Positions 1-8,563 of a DNA stretch of 64,000 nt are shown here, one piece after another (position 1 is the stretch's first letter; each line of letters begins with the position of its first letter). A program made the position numbers and the translations under genes. Location: contig JANQEK010000029.1 of NCBI GenBank assembly GCA_028278405.1, positions 1 to 64,000 of the forward strand, in the 5' to 3' direction. Origin of the DNA: Nitrospinaceae bacterium (GTDB lineage Bacteria > Nitrospinota > Nitrospinia > Nitrospinales > Nitrospinaceae). Under the pieces are notes generated by a model. It was not told where the DNA came from and did not search any database. It saw nothing but the letters and a program-made list of their open reading frames with translations.

Positions 1-896
1 TTGGGATGGGCGCGGGATTCCCAGTAGACGAGAAACACGCTGGCGATAAAGATGGAAGAATAGGTTCCGATCACGACCCCGACCAGCAGGGCAAACGAAA
101 AGTCGTGGATGATTTCCCCGCCCAGAAAAAACAGGGCAACCACCACCAGCAACGTCGTGCCGGAAGTGAGGAGGGTCCGACTGAGGGTTTGATTGATACT
201 GGTGTTGATCACATCTTTCAAGGGTTCCTTGCTTTTACGTCGGGTATTTTCGCGGATGCGGTCGAACACTACGATGGTATCGTTCAATGAGTAACCGATA
301 ATAGTCAAAAAGGCGGCAACCACGACCAGAGTGAACTCCTTGTCCAGCACCGAGAACGCACCCATGGTTACCAAGACATCATGAATCAGCGCAATGATGG
401 CGGCGATCGCGTACTGAAACTCGAAGCGCCAGGAAATGTAAATCACGATCCCGATGATGGCATACACGATCGAAAGCAGAGCTTTCATACGAAGGTCTTT
501 ACCCACCTTGGGTCCCACCATCTCAACGCGCTCGATGATGATTCCGGAAAACTTATTGGTTTCTTCGAGAACTTGCTTGATACGTGAGCCCGTCTCCTCT
601 AATTTACCCTCGGAACGTTCGACACGGATTAAAATATGATCCGGCGTCCCAAATTCCTGAATCGTGCTCTCCGCAAGCCCGATCTCTTTCAGGCTGGAAC
701 GGATCGCATCGATAGCCGGCGCTTCAGAAAATTTCAACTGCACCAGGGTACCGCCCTCAAAGTCGATACCGTACTTGAGACCTCCGTGTATAACAATCGA
801 CGCGATTCCGGCCAAGATCAATACACCAGAGAACATCAGGGCGGCTTTGAACTTGCCCATGAAATCAATGTTGGTCTGTTTTTTGATCAGTTCCAT
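1..896 (-). CDS. secF: Protein translocase subunit SecF (3' end outside window)
   Basis: SecF is the inner-membrane partner of SecD; together they use the proton-motive force to complete Sec-dependent export. The reading frame starts at the ATG at 896-894 and stays open for about 298 codons to the window edge, so only a few C-terminal residues are missing (family length about 300-310). Visible are a first membrane segment near residues 17-38, the SecF signature GLKYGIDFEGGT just after it, and the C-terminal five-helix block with VVFDRIREN. It begins 12 nt after the secD stop on the same strand, in the usual yajC-secD-secF order, so it is almost certainly co-transcribed. Start and identity are secure; the end is truncated by the window. 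Confidence 0.95.
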   Translation of the reverse strand, partial: MELIKKQTNIDFMGKFKAALMFSGVLILAGIASIVIHGGLKYGIDFEGGTLVQLKFSEAPAIDAIRSSLKEIGLAESTIQEFGTPDHILIRVERSEGKLEETGSRIKQVLEETNKFSGIIIERVEMVGPKVGKDLRMKALLSIVYAIIGIVIYISWRFEFQYAIAAIIALIHDVLVTMGAFSVLDKEFTLVVVAAFLTIIGYSLNDTIVVFDRIRENTRRKSKEPLKDVINTSINQTLSRTLLTSGTTLLVVVALFFLGGEIIHDFSFALLVGVVIGTYSSIFIASVFLVYWESRAHP

Positions 897-908
897 TCGT
901 ATTCCGTT

Positions 909-2465
909 TTAAATACTCAGACGCTCGATTTTTTTGCGGCTCATGAAGGTGTCAAAGGTGGTCCGACTGACAAACACTGCCGTAAACATGCTGGCGGCAA
1001 TACCGATACACAGAGTAATAGCGAATCCCTTGATCGGTCCGGTACCGAACTGAAACAAAACAATCGCGGCGATGAACGTAGTCACATTGGCATCGACAAT
1101 GGTGCGGAACGCTTTGGCGAACCCGGCATCAATGGCAGCGCGGACGGTTTTACCGACTCGGACTTCTTCCCGGATACGCTCGAACACCAGCACGTTGGCG
1201 TCAATCGCCATGCCCACCGTCAGGATGATCCCGGCAATTCCCGGCAGGGTCAACGACGCGCCGAAGTACGCGAGCGCCCCTAGCAACATGATCAGATTAA
1301 GTACCAGAGCGCCGACGGCAACCACGCCGGACAATCGGTAATAAATAAGAATAAACACCACCACGGCGATCATACCGATCATAATCGAATTGACTCCCGC
1401 CTCCACTGAGTCGCGCCCCAGGGACGGACCCACGCTGCGATTCTCCAGAATTGTGACAGGTGCAGGAAGCGCACCGGCTCTCAGGGCGATCGCGAGATCT
1501 TTCGCTTCATTCGTGGTAAAACTTCCGGTGATTTGCGCCCTCCCTCCGGGAATTTTCTCCCGAATCTCCGGGGCAGAGTACACATGATCGTCCAGAATGA
1601 TAGCCAGCCGCTTACCGACATTGGCACTGGTCAACTCGAAGAAAGTTCTCGCACCCAGACTATTGAAATTGATGGCGACATAGGGCTCGTTGTAATCCGG
1701 GTCGTATCGGACCTCAGCCGCGGTGAGCATATCCCCCGTCAACAATACCCGCTTCTTAACGAGGTGAGCAGTCTCTTTAATAACTTGGTTCGTCTTCTTG
1801 TCGCGTGTTTGCTCCATCAGGATTTCACTTCCGGGAGGAACACCACGGGTCTTGGCCGTTTCTGCGCTCATGGATTCATCGATCATTTTAAATTCGAGCC
1901 GCGCGGTTTTGCCGATCAGATCCATCGCCCGCTTGAGATTCTTGACACCCGGCAATTGCACCAGGATGCGACGGTTACCCTGCACCTGAATAGTCGGCTC
2001 GGACAGGCCCAACTCGTTGATGCGATTGCGTATTACTTCCAGAGCCTGCTGAATGGCATTGTCCTGAATGTAATCGTATTCTTCGGAGCGAAGTTGATAG
2101 ACCAACTCCTGCCCACCGCGCAGGATTTCCTTTTTCTCGAGTGCCGTGTAACCTTTCAACGTGGTTTCCGCCGCTCGGGTATCGATGACATCAAACAAAA
2201 GAACGCGGATCACGTTAGTGTCCCTGTTCAGGATCACCCGGTCCACTTCGATATCCTCATCCTCCAGAGCATGCTTGATATCTTCCGCTCTTTGCTCCAT
2301 GGAAAACTCAACAGCCTTTTCCGTTTCCACCTCAAGGACCAGGTGCATGCCTCCCTGCAGATCCAGGCCGAGGTTGATCTTCTTCTCCACCGGCCAGGCC
2401 AGCCAGAAGAATCCGACAACGAGAATCAGGATTAGAGGAATTTTCCAGCGCAGTTCTTTATGCAT
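909..2465 (-). CDS. secD: Protein translocase subunit SecD
   Basis: 518-residue SecD. It carries an N-terminal membrane helix (about residues 9-26), the family motif GLDLQGGMHLVLEVE straight after it, a periplasmic P1 region with VIRNRINELGLSEPTIQVQG, and a C-terminal block of five membrane helices including ANVLVFERIREE. SecD and SecF form the SecDF complex, which pulls translocating polypeptides into the periplasm. Length and domain order are normal. It lies 33 nt after the yajC stop and 12 nt before secF on the same strand, giving a compact operon. The ATG at 2465 has only a weak upstream ribosome-binding site, which may mean coupling to yajC. Confidence 0.97.
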   Translation of the reverse strand: MHKELRWKIPLILILVVGFFWLAWPVEKKINLGLDLQGGMHLVLEVETEKAVEFSMEQRAEDIKHALEDEDIEVDRVILNRDTNVIRVLLFDVIDTRAAETTLKGYTALEKKEILRGGQELVYQLRSEEYDYIQDNAIQQALEVIRNRINELGLSEPTIQVQGNRRILVQLPGVKNLKRAMDLIGKTARLEFKMIDESMSAETAKTRGVPPGSEILMEQTRDKKTNQVIKETAHLVKKRVLLTGDMLTAAEVRYDPDYNEPYVAINFNSLGARTFFELTSANVGKRLAIILDDHVYSAPEIREKIPGGRAQITGSFTTNEAKDLAIALRAGALPAPVTILENRSVGPSLGRDSVEAGVNSIMIGMIAVVVFILIYYRLSGVVAVGALVLNLIMLLGALAYFGASLTLPGIAGIILTVGMAIDANVLVFERIREEVRVGKTVRAAIDAGFAKAFRTIVDANVTTFIAAIVLFQFGTGPIKGFAITLCIGIAASMFTAVFVSRTTFDTFMSRKKIERLSI

Positions 2466-2498
2466 CCGAGGGCTCTGGGTATTTTCTTGGGAACATGG

Positions 2499-2837
2499 TT
2501 ATTCTTTTACTGCGCCGACTGACGAGCGGTTGATTTTGATGCGTACGTTATCTGCAATCTGGAGCGTGACGATATCGTCCTTGACCTTCTTGACGGTACC
2601 GTGAATGCCGCCGGTAGTGATCACGTTCGCCCCTTCTTTCAGGCTGTCCCGCATTTTCTGGGTTTCCTGATGTTGTTTTTTCTGAGGTTTGATGAGGATG
2701 AAATAAAAAATGAGACCCACGAAAACCATGGGAACAATGAAACTGAGTAAAACACCGGGTCCCTGTTGTTGTCCACCTCCCTGGGAGGGCGGCGGGGCCA
2801 TCGCAATGACCCAATCGATTATCAATTCATGCATCAT
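2499..2837 (-). CDS. yajC: Preprotein translocase subunit YajC
   Basis: Small SecDF-associated membrane protein of about 112 residues. After a Pro/Gln/Gly-rich N-terminus it has one membrane helix (VLLSFIVPMVFVGLIFYFIL) followed by the hallmark KPQKKQHQE and a C-terminal basic domain with VITTGGIHGTV, both typical of YajC. Two adjacent ATG codons (2837 and 2834) follow the ribosome-binding site AGGAAACAGG, so the true start may be the second Met. It is first in the yajC-secD-secF operon. Confidence 0.95.
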   Translation of the reverse strand: MMHELIIDWVIAMAPPPSQGGGQQQGPGVLLSFIVPMVFVGLIFYFILIKPQKKQHQETQKMRDSLKEGANVITTGGIHGTVKKVKDDIVTLQIADNVRIKINRSSVGAVKE

Positions 2838-2932
2838 ACCTGTTTCCTGTTACTTTCTTTTCCGGGGAATCCGGCCTAAAGGTTTACCGGTTTTTGACCC
2901 GTCCGGACTTAGAACCGTCCTGGCAGTGTCGT

Positions 2933-2961
2933 ATTATAGGGCATAAAATCAAATACTTGAA
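2933..2961 (-). promoter_or_regulatory. Possible promoter of the yajC-secDF operon
   Basis: A perfect -10 TATAAT (2938-2933 on the minus strand) lies about 100 nt upstream of yajC, with a weak -35 (TTCAAG, 3 of 6) at 17-nt spacing. Only the -10 is persuasive. Confidence 0.35.
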
Positions 2962-3128
2962 AAGAATCCGCCATGCTCACACATTTCAATCAGGAGTGAT
3001 GCTTCTATCAAATCCCCAGAATTTTGTCAAACATTTCTAAAATTTGGAGTTGGGCTTGCGGACACCGCATCCAGACTGTATGTTAGTTCAAGCAGGCGGA
3101 GGGCTGAAATCTCCCTACCGATGAAGCG

Positions 3129-3134
3129 TATAAT
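3129..3134 (+). promoter_or_regulatory. -10 element upstream of ric
   Basis: A perfect TATAAT lies 39 nt before the ric start codon. No good -35 is visible at the right distance, which would suit an activator-dependent promoter, as is common for nitrosative-stress genes. That last point is inference. Confidence 0.35.
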
Positions 3135-3172
3135 ATCATTTTTTTAACCTAAAATTCCGGAGAGAACTCGCT

Positions 3173-3895
3173 TTGAGCCCAAAATTTACCATCCATACTC
3201 CCATCAATAATTTCGTCGACGAAGACGTCCGGCGCACCGGTATTTTCGAGGAATTTAACATTGATTTTTGTTGCGGCGGTAACCATACCCTTGCTGAAGC
3301 CTGCGCGGAAAAAGGGATCGATCCGGAAGCCGTCCTGAAACGGTTGACGGCCATTGTCCCTGAAAGCGAAGCCGTTGCCGCAGTGGCGGAAGGTATGGAT
3401 GGATCGCTCTCGGAGGCCGTGGATCATCTGATGCAAACGCATCACACTTACCTGAAAGAGAACCTGCCCCGTCTAGCGGAACTGCTGGACAAGGTGATCC
3501 AGGCCCATGCGGCCAATCATCCCGAACTCAATACCGTACGGGAACTGTTCGTTGAATTGCGCGCCGATCTGGAACCTCACCTCATGAAAGAGGAACAGGT
3601 CCTGTTCCCCATGATCAAACAACTGGAATCATCCGGTGGAACCACAGAGTTGCATTGTGGGACCCTGGAAAATCCGATCCGCGTCATGCAGGCGGAACAC
3701 GAACGGGTATTGACCCTGTTTGAAAAAATCCGCGCGACGACTCGAAACTTCATGATGCCGGAAGATGGCTGCGAAAGTTACCGCCTCCTGCTGACCGGCA
3801 TGGACGAACTGGAAATAGATACCCTCCTCCACATCCAGAAAGAAAACGAAATCCTTTTCCCACAGGTTTTAGCTTTGCGAGGAGATCCCATTTAA
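3173..3895 (+). CDS. ric: Iron-sulfur cluster repair di-iron protein (Ric/ScdA/YtfE family)
   Basis: 240 residues. The N-terminal DUF542/ScdA_N domain (about 5-60) contains the diagnostic CCGG motif at residues 33-36. A hemerythrin-like four-helix domain follows, with paired His and Glu ligands (DHLMQTHH, LEPHLMKEEQVLFP, MQAEHERVL, LHIQKENEILFP). Ric proteins hold a non-haem di-iron centre and help restore Fe-S clusters damaged by NO or oxidants in the cytoplasm. The start is a TTG at 3173 preceded by CCGGAGAGA at good spacing; no ATG fits the conserved N-terminus. It is a single-gene unit; the next gene is on the other strand. Confidence 0.93.
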   Translation: MSPKFTIHTPINNFVDEDVRRTGIFEEFNIDFCCGGNHTLAEACAEKGIDPEAVLKRLTAIVPESEAVAAVAEGMDGSLSEAVDHLMQTHHTYLKENLPRLAELLDKVIQAHAANHPELNTVRELFVELRADLEPHLMKEEQVLFPMIKQLESSGGTTELHCGTLENPIRVMQAEHERVLTLFEKIRATTRNFMMPEDGCESYRLLLTGMDELEIDTLLHIQKENEILFPQVLALRGDPI

Positions 3896-3917
3896 ACTTC
3901 GGATAAGTCCACGGCAA

Positions 3918-4466
3918 TCAATAAAAGGTTTCTGCAACTCCCATTTCGCCAGTGAGCTTGACGTACAGAGCATGAAACTCTTTCGTAGTCAGTTTGGGAT
4001 CGCGTAATTGCTCGAGTTGCTCCGGGGTGATCTTGGTTTCCGATTTGTCGTCCCAGGCGGATGTACCAATAGCGACATAGTTCGGCGGATTCAACCGTTG
4101 AAAGATCAGACCGTCGATGTTGTCGTTGAGCCGGAGGGCCAGGTCGATAACCCACCGCGCATCCTCGGCAGTCAATGATCGACCGATAGCAATGTTGGTC
4201 GGCGGGTGGCCACCCCGCGGCGGCCAGTATTGGATCGTATTCCGGATCACTTTGATGGATTCATTTTTGAGCATCTTGCGGATTGCCCGGTTGTTCTTCT
4301 TGTGCTTGCGTTCCAACCAGATTTCAATCGTGCAGATGGTGGTTTTTTCAATTTTGCATCCCGAGGGAATATACCTTTTTTTCTCTTCACTTCCCGCCAG
4401 AGCCGTACCTGCCAATCCCACGGCCAGCACAACTCCGAGTATTCCTATCCGTAATGCTGATTTCAT
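3918..4466 (-). CDS. Secreted hypothetical protein
   Basis: 182 residues from the ATG at 4466, which has a strong upstream GGAAAGGAAGGA. The longer frame to 4532 would put 22 residues in front of an obvious signal peptide and is less likely. Residues 1-24 form a signal sequence (basic start, hydrophobic LGVVLAVGLAGTALAG with an Ala-x-Ala-type cleavage site). The mature part is basic, has two Cys close together (GCKIEKTTICTIE), and ends acidic-aromatic. No family is recognised; it is probably periplasmic. Confidence 0.75.
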   Translation of the reverse strand: MKSALRIGILGVVLAVGLAGTALAGSEEKKRYIPSGCKIEKTTICTIEIWLERKHKKNNRAIRKMLKNESIKVIRNTIQYWPPRGGHPPTNIAIGRSLTAEDARWVIDLALRLNDNIDGLIFQRLNPPNYVAIGTSAWDDKSETKITPEQLEQLRDPKLTTKEFHALYVKLTGEMGVAETFY

Positions 4467-4504
4467 TGGTACGTCCTTCCTTTCCAAACGTGATGACTTC
4501 ATCG

Positions 4505-4532
4505 TATATAAACCGTCATTGTATCTTAACAA
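4505..4532 (-). promoter_or_regulatory. Predicted sigma-70 promoter of the secreted protein gene
   Basis: On the minus strand, -35 TTGTTA (4532-4527) and -10 TATATA (4510-4505) are separated by 16 nt. This would start transcription about 30 nt upstream of the ATG at 4466, leaving room for its ribosome-binding site. It also supports the shorter start. Confidence 0.5.
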
Positions 4533-4542
4533 GACCCTCCAC

Positions 4543-5067
4543 TCAGCTTAATATTCCCACGATTTTTTCCTGCCGATCGTCGGATAAACGTTGATCACGG
4601 AAGCTCTGGATATGTCCGATCAGCTTTCCTGACTCCATGATATTGAAATCATTGTCACCTGTGAGCCGGGCGCGGGTGAAAACCACCAGCGGAATATAGG
4701 GATAACTCCCGACCAACCGTTCCAGTTTACCCACCACTTTTCGGATATCCCACACCGGATTGTATATCTTCCTCGATCCACCGCCCGAAACCCGCCATGC
4801 CTCCTGATTGAGCCGGACCTCTACCTTTCCCTTTTCCTGGCATTCCTTGATGATGAACACACCATAAGACGACACGACAGTGTAGTCGAGGCGAATCATT
4901 CCCTGCTCACCCTGAAGAATGGATCCGGTGAGAACCGTATACGAACTATCCAGTTGTTTCAGAAGCGGTCCTATGGAAACTTCCGGGCGAAGCGTCCGGT
5001 TTCGCAAAATAAAAAAAACCGCTGCCGCGACCACAACGATGCCGCCGGCTATCATCCACGGGTCCAT
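4543..5067 (-). CDS. Membrane-anchored NERD-like domain protein
   Basis: 174 residues. An N-terminal membrane helix (about 5-21, MIAGGIVVVAAAVFFIL) is followed by a region resembling the nuclease-related domain (NERD): YTVLTGSILQGEQGMIRLDYTVVSS, GVFIIKECQEKGKV, then NPVWDIRKVVGKLERLVG and YIPLVVFTRARL. In NERD proteins a D...E-x-K core is nuclease-like. Here GVFIIKECQEKGKV keeps the general pattern but not a clean ExK, so activity is uncertain. The gene starts 7 nt after the preceding gene's stop on the same strand, suggesting an operon with the GYF-like gene. Confidence 0.65.
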   Translation of the reverse strand: MDPWMIAGGIVVVAAAVFFILRNRTLRPEVSIGPLLKQLDSSYTVLTGSILQGEQGMIRLDYTVVSSYGVFIIKECQEKGKVEVRLNQEAWRVSGGGSRKIYNPVWDIRKVVGKLERLVGSYPYIPLVVFTRARLTGDNDFNIMESGKLIGHIQSFRDQRLSDDRQEKIVGILS

Positions 5068-5073
5068 GAGGGA

Positions 5074-5439
5074 TCACTCGTTGATTTCGTCGATCAGCTT
5101 GGACATTTCATCCAGGGTTCTTTGAATCAGAGGAGGCGGGAGATGCTCTTCACCGGAGCCGTCACAAAAAAACTTCTTATCCAGCTCCTCATCGGCGGAG
5201 GCCTCATCGGTGGTCGGTTCCTGGTCGGACTTTTGGAACCAGGCATGCAGCTGCTTGTGCTCGCCCAATTCCACCCAATCGATGCCATCGCTTGAAATTT
5301 CATCGGTGGGAAACAACTTACCCTGCTCAATGCCCGGAACCAGTTTGCGGGTGGAAACGGAAATCAGCACTTGCTCTCCCCGCCGCAAAATGACGGTCTT
5401 CAGGGTTTTGCGCTGAGGATGGGATGATTCGTTTTCCAT
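5074..5439 (-). CDS. GYF_2-like small cytoplasmic protein
   Basis: About 121 residues from the ATG at 5439, preceded by GGAG at correct spacing. A longer frame to 5493 would overlap the upstream gene and lacks a site. The segment from VILRRGEQVLISVSTRKL to ISSDGIDWVELGEH resembles GYF_2 domains: a polar start, a threshold-like PTDEISSDG, then W and a terminal aromatic. These domains often mediate protein-protein contacts. The C-terminal third is acidic. No signal peptide or helix anchor is seen, and the exact function is unknown. Confidence 0.6.
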   Translation of the reverse strand: MENESSHPQRKTLKTVILRRGEQVLISVSTRKLVPGIEQGKLFPTDEISSDGIDWVELGEHKQLHAWFQKSDQEPTTDEASADEELDKKFFCDGSGEEHLPPPLIQRTLDEMSKLIDEINE

Positions 5440-5479
5440 GTGGAGTTTCTCCAGTTCAAAGGATGCGGACCCTGAACAA

Positions 5480-7153
5480 TCAGCGGGAAGCAAACGGGTC
5501 CGGCGGTTCGAAACTTTGTGCCGTACCGGGAGAAGTTTCCGTCCCGGTTTCCGGTTTGGGGATTTCCTTCAACTCAAATTTCATTCCGGAAATCCGTGGA
5601 TACAATTGCGGGGCCGATGCTTCCAGCGTATGAGGAAGCCCGCTCAATTCTTCCCGGTACCGGCTTAATCGGCTCAGCGTTACCGCTCCGCGTTCCGGTA
5701 AATTCTGCGGGACGCTTTCCGACACCCGGCGCCCGAACACAATGATATCAAGAAGGGAATTGCCCATCAAGCGGTTGGTTCCGTGCACACCACCGGTCAC
5801 TTCTCCCGCCGCCCACAATCCCGTACGCTCGGTCCGGCACTCGGCATCGATGCGAACCCCACCGTTTTGATAATGCAGTGTGGGATAAACAAGTATCGGT
5901 TGCGTGACAGGATCAATACCGTAGCGTTTGAAACGATGGATCAAACCGGGAAACTGGTGGGCAAGCGTGCCCTTCCCTTTTGTCTGTTCGATCAGCGGCG
6001 TGTCGAGCCACACTCCACGGCGCTGGGTCGGGGTTTCGATGCCCCGTCCCTCAACCACTTCACGGATGATCGCTGCCGCCACAACATCGCGAAACGTCAT
6101 TTCGTCGATGAACCGTTCGCCGTTCACGTTGAGAATCTGCGCTCCGGCACTGCGGATCGACTCGGTCACCAATTGACCGACCAGCGCTTCCGGATAACTG
6201 GAACCGGAAGGATGGTACTGGTGGCTTCCGGGAAACACGAGTGAGCATCCCTGCCGGTACGCCAGGATCAAGCCATCTCCGGTTGCACCCAGATGATTGC
6301 TGGTCGGATACCCTTGGAGCCGCAACTGACCGCTCCCCCCGGTCGCCAGTATCACGGCGCGGGCGGAAACCGTGACGAGTTTCCCCGTTTGCGTATTCCA
6401 TAATACAGCGCCTGTTACGCGGTCCTTGCCGTCGTCGGTCAATTCTACCGCTGCGTGGTGCTCGAGAACGTGCGTTGCCCCCGACGTCACGGCGTTTTTA
6501 AGAACACGCATGATTTCGAGACCCGTGTAATCCCGGCAGGCCAGAACCCGCGGCGTCGACGTGCCACCCCCTTTACGAAAACGGAAGGTGCCGTCGTCAT
6601 TCTGATCGAATAACGTTCCCAGGTGCGTCAACCATTGGATCCCGGCCGGACCTTCCTCGCATAAATGCCGCAGAAGACCGGTATCATTTTTGCCATGTCC
6701 ACCGACGTAGCTGTCGGCGAAATGCCGCCGCGGGGAATCATCCTTTCCCAGAGCCGCCTGGATGCCTCCCTCGGCCATTACCGTATTGGCATCGCCGAGC
6801 CTCAGCTTGGTGGCGAGGTGCACCGTCAAACCGGAATCCGCAAGACCGAGGGCTGCCGTCACCCCTGCTCCGCCTCCGCCGAGGATCAGGACATCGGTTT
6901 CAATATCTATATTAGGCACAAAATCTTTGGGTATGGGACTGTCGGATTCCAGCAGGTCGGCCAGTTCCATCGGAAATGGGTCGGAGTCGGCGTTGGGCCC
7001 GACGTGAATCTTGCGTTCGTTGCCGACGTAATCGGGGTGGTATTCCCTAATAAGGTTCTGAGCTTCGTCGTCACTGATCACCGGAGCAGACTGGTTCATA
7101 CGCTCGGTGCGGGTCTGTTCCACCTTTTCGAGTGAAGCCTTTGCCCAGTTCAT
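5480..7153 (-). CDS. FAD-dependent fumarate reductase/succinate dehydrogenase-type flavoprotein subunit
   Basis: 557 residues. An unusual 80-residue polar N-terminal extension precedes the FAD dinucleotide fold (VLILGGGGAGVTAALGLA, about residues 88-105). Family motifs follow: NTVMAEGGIQAA, HQYHPSG, RSAGAQILNVNGERF and the substrate-site HYQNGGVRID, and then GTNRLMGNSLLDIIVFG. This matches the SdhA/FrdA/L-aspartate-oxidase superfamily. Its start overlaps the stop of the Fe-S gene by 4 nt, so the two form one enzyme. No cytochrome b anchor is encoded nearby, suggesting a soluble or otherwise docked enzyme that interconverts fumarate and succinate or a related dicarboxylate. The C-terminal FAD-binding helical domain looks short. 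Confidence 0.85.
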   Translation of the reverse strand: MNWAKASLEKVEQTRTERMNQSAPVISDDEAQNLIREYHPDYVGNERKIHVGPNADSDPFPMELADLLESDSPIPKDFVPNIDIETDVLILGGGGAGVTAALGLADSGLTVHLATKLRLGDANTVMAEGGIQAALGKDDSPRRHFADSYVGGHGKNDTGLLRHLCEEGPAGIQWLTHLGTLFDQNDDGTFRFRKGGGTSTPRVLACRDYTGLEIMRVLKNAVTSGATHVLEHHAAVELTDDGKDRVTGAVLWNTQTGKLVTVSARAVILATGGSGQLRLQGYPTSNHLGATGDGLILAYRQGCSLVFPGSHQYHPSGSSYPEALVGQLVTESIRSAGAQILNVNGERFIDEMTFRDVVAAAIIREVVEGRGIETPTQRRGVWLDTPLIEQTKGKGTLAHQFPGLIHRFKRYGIDPVTQPILVYPTLHYQNGGVRIDAECRTERTGLWAAGEVTGGVHGTNRLMGNSLLDIIVFGRRVSESVPQNLPERGAVTLSRLSRYREELSGLPHTLEASAPQLYPRISGMKFELKEIPKPETGTETSPGTAQSFEPPDPFASR

Positions 7154-7824
7154 AAAACAATCGTTCCTTCCTTACGGAAATTCTTTGCGCGCTTGAGCCG
7201 TTCTTCATCATCACAGTTAAGAAGATGTTCCCACTCCAGTTCTTCGCGGTCACTCATCTCCGCTTTGCTGGCCTGATCAAGGACCGGGTGATCCACTGAC
7301 ATGCCGAGCGAACGCCTCACCCAGATACCCATGGTGTGTGGCAACACTTTGTCCTCGCACACCGCGCGGCACAGACCGCAATGGATACAAGTAGTGAAAT
7401 CTTCCGCCACCGCTTCGAGTTGTCCCTTCTGCATGCGCAGAACCGAGTCCATCACCGGAATACCCATCGGGCAGGCAATGGTGCAGTTGTCGCACTTGGT
7501 GCAGCGGTCGACTGTGGGGAATGTGGCGCGCAGTTGGTCTTCATTGGGATCGGATACCGGCGGGGGCGAAGCGAGGGCGTCGACTGGAAACGGGAAAACT
7601 TCCATGCCCTCCTCGACCGGACGCAGACAGGCGAGATCGGTGCTGCCCTGTCGTCCGTCCGCAAAACGAAGCGTCACCGTGCAGGCACCACACACGCCGC
7701 CGACACAGCCCGTCTGGATTTCGTGACCCAGCCCCGACTGCCACAGCGCGTGGATGATCGTCTCCCCTTCCCGTGCCTGGATCGTCTTTCCCGCGACAGT
7801 GATGTTAACCTTTTTCGTTTCCAC
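7150..7824 (-). CDS. Fe-S subunit of the fumarate reductase/succinate dehydrogenase-like enzyme
   Basis: 224 residues. An N-terminal plant-type [2Fe-2S] ferredoxin domain has ligands in CVGGVCGAC and a later Cys (LACLRPV). A C-terminal dicluster module carries CTKCDNCTIACP and CIHCGLCRAVCE. This is the domain order of SdhB/FrdB and passes electrons to or from the FAD subunit encoded immediately downstream with a 4-nt overlap. It ends in a charged tail. The ligand spacing is complete, so it should bind clusters. Upstream is a short gap, then DUF3565. The partner for electron transfer is not evident in the window. Confidence 0.85.
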   Translation of the reverse strand: METKKVNITVAGKTIQAREGETIIHALWQSGLGHEIQTGCVGGVCGACTVTLRFADGRQGSTDLACLRPVEEGMEVFPFPVDALASPPPVSDPNEDQLRATFPTVDRCTKCDNCTIACPMGIPVMDSVLRMQKGQLEAVAEDFTTCIHCGLCRAVCEDKVLPHTMGIWVRRSLGMSVDHPVLDQASKAEMSDREELEWEHLLNCDDEERLKRAKNFRKEGTIVL

Positions 7825-7907
7825 TGATGTTCCTCTCTCCGAGTCATGTTACAGGAATATGAACCACAGATAAACACAGATGAGCGTCGAAGCACCTGGG
7901 TTTCAGA

Positions 7908-8108
7908 TTATCCGCGGCGGTTCGCCGCATCACACTCCTTGCAATCCAGCGCAGTACCGAGAAACTGCTCGCGGCCTTCGGGCGTGGTAACCCATTCGCG
8001 TTCCTGCCAGGGCGGGTTGTGGCGGAAGTGGCGGCTGTGCCCGCAGGACAAGTCGGCCACCCAGTACTCCTCTTCATCCTGGTGAAAGCCGATTACGGTT
8101 GCTTCCAT
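7908..8108 (-). CDS. DUF3565 family protein
   Basis: 66 residues and complete for this small family. Visible signature blocks are GFHQDEEEYWVADLSCGH, RHFRHNPPWQEREWV and LDCKECD. The conserved CGH...H and CxxC residues suggest a metal site, but the biochemical role is not known. The stop codon lies inside a GC-rich palindrome (GCGGCGGTTCGCCGC, 7915-7929) that resembles the intergenic palindromes elsewhere in the window. Its start overlaps the end of the upstream lipoprotein gene by 16 nt, so the two are probably translated together. Confidence 0.8.
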   Translation of the reverse strand: MEATVIGFHQDEEEYWVADLSCGHSRHFRHNPPWQEREWVTTPEGREQFLGTALDCKECDAANRRG

Positions 8109-8494
8109 GTGCCTTCGTAAGGAAGGGGGGTGGGGTCGAAATCCGGGTAGGCGGCCTGCAGCATCCGGAGCACACTCGTCGTTAACGCTTTGTGCTCGTC
8201 ATCCCGGTTCCAGGCGGTGACCACCACGACGACATTGCCCTCCAGCCGGCGGGCGCCGAGAAGCAGGTGGCGATCGTCCACTTCGTTCATGAAGTAGCAG
8301 AGTGTGGTTTCCCGGCGCGGTTCCTGTGGCATCAGTGAAAAGTCCTTCGCCATGACCGAAAGGTTTGAACAAAGCTGCTCCGAATGCCCCTCGACGAAAA
8401 ACGTTTTCTCGCTCTCGATCTTGTACACATCAAACGGGATCGACTCACACCCCGCTAGCAATAAAATTAAAAGCAACAAACCTGTTAAGCGCAT
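8093..8494 (-). CDS. Small predicted lipoprotein
   Basis: 133 residues from the ATG at 8494. The frame extends further upstream to 8539, but the start chosen places a classical lipoprotein signal at the very N-terminus: Met-Arg, then LTGLLLLILLLAGC with a lipobox LLAGC. The mature protein is about 115 residues with Cys residues at CSNL and LCYF, and no recognised domain. It is probably anchored in the outer or inner membrane facing the periplasm. It overlaps DUF3565 at its 3' end. Confidence 0.7.
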   Translation of the reverse strand: MRLTGLLLLILLLAGCESIPFDVYKIESEKTFFVEGHSEQLCSNLSVMAKDFSLMPQEPRRETTLCYFMNEVDDRHLLLGARRLEGNVVVVVTAWNRDDEHKALTTSVLRMLQAAYPDFDPTPLPYEGTWKQP

Positions 8495-8563
8495 GGTTTT
8501 TCTCAAATTATTTTCAAGATAACGATAACCACAATTCATTTTGATAAAAAACCTATATTTAGC

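Larger units (their letters stand above)
2838..3172. other. Divergent intergenic region yajC / ric
   Basis: This 335-nt gap separates the leftward yajC operon from the rightward ric gene and must hold both promoters. I see a TATAAT on each strand (listed separately) but no clear FNR/NnrR or NorR operator and no convincing ORF. Confidence 0.5.

Noticed and set aside
1533..2435. 300-codon open frame on the plus strand opposite secD
   Set aside because: It lies entirely antisense to a clear SecD gene; amino-acid composition is unnatural and there is no ribosome-binding site or family match.
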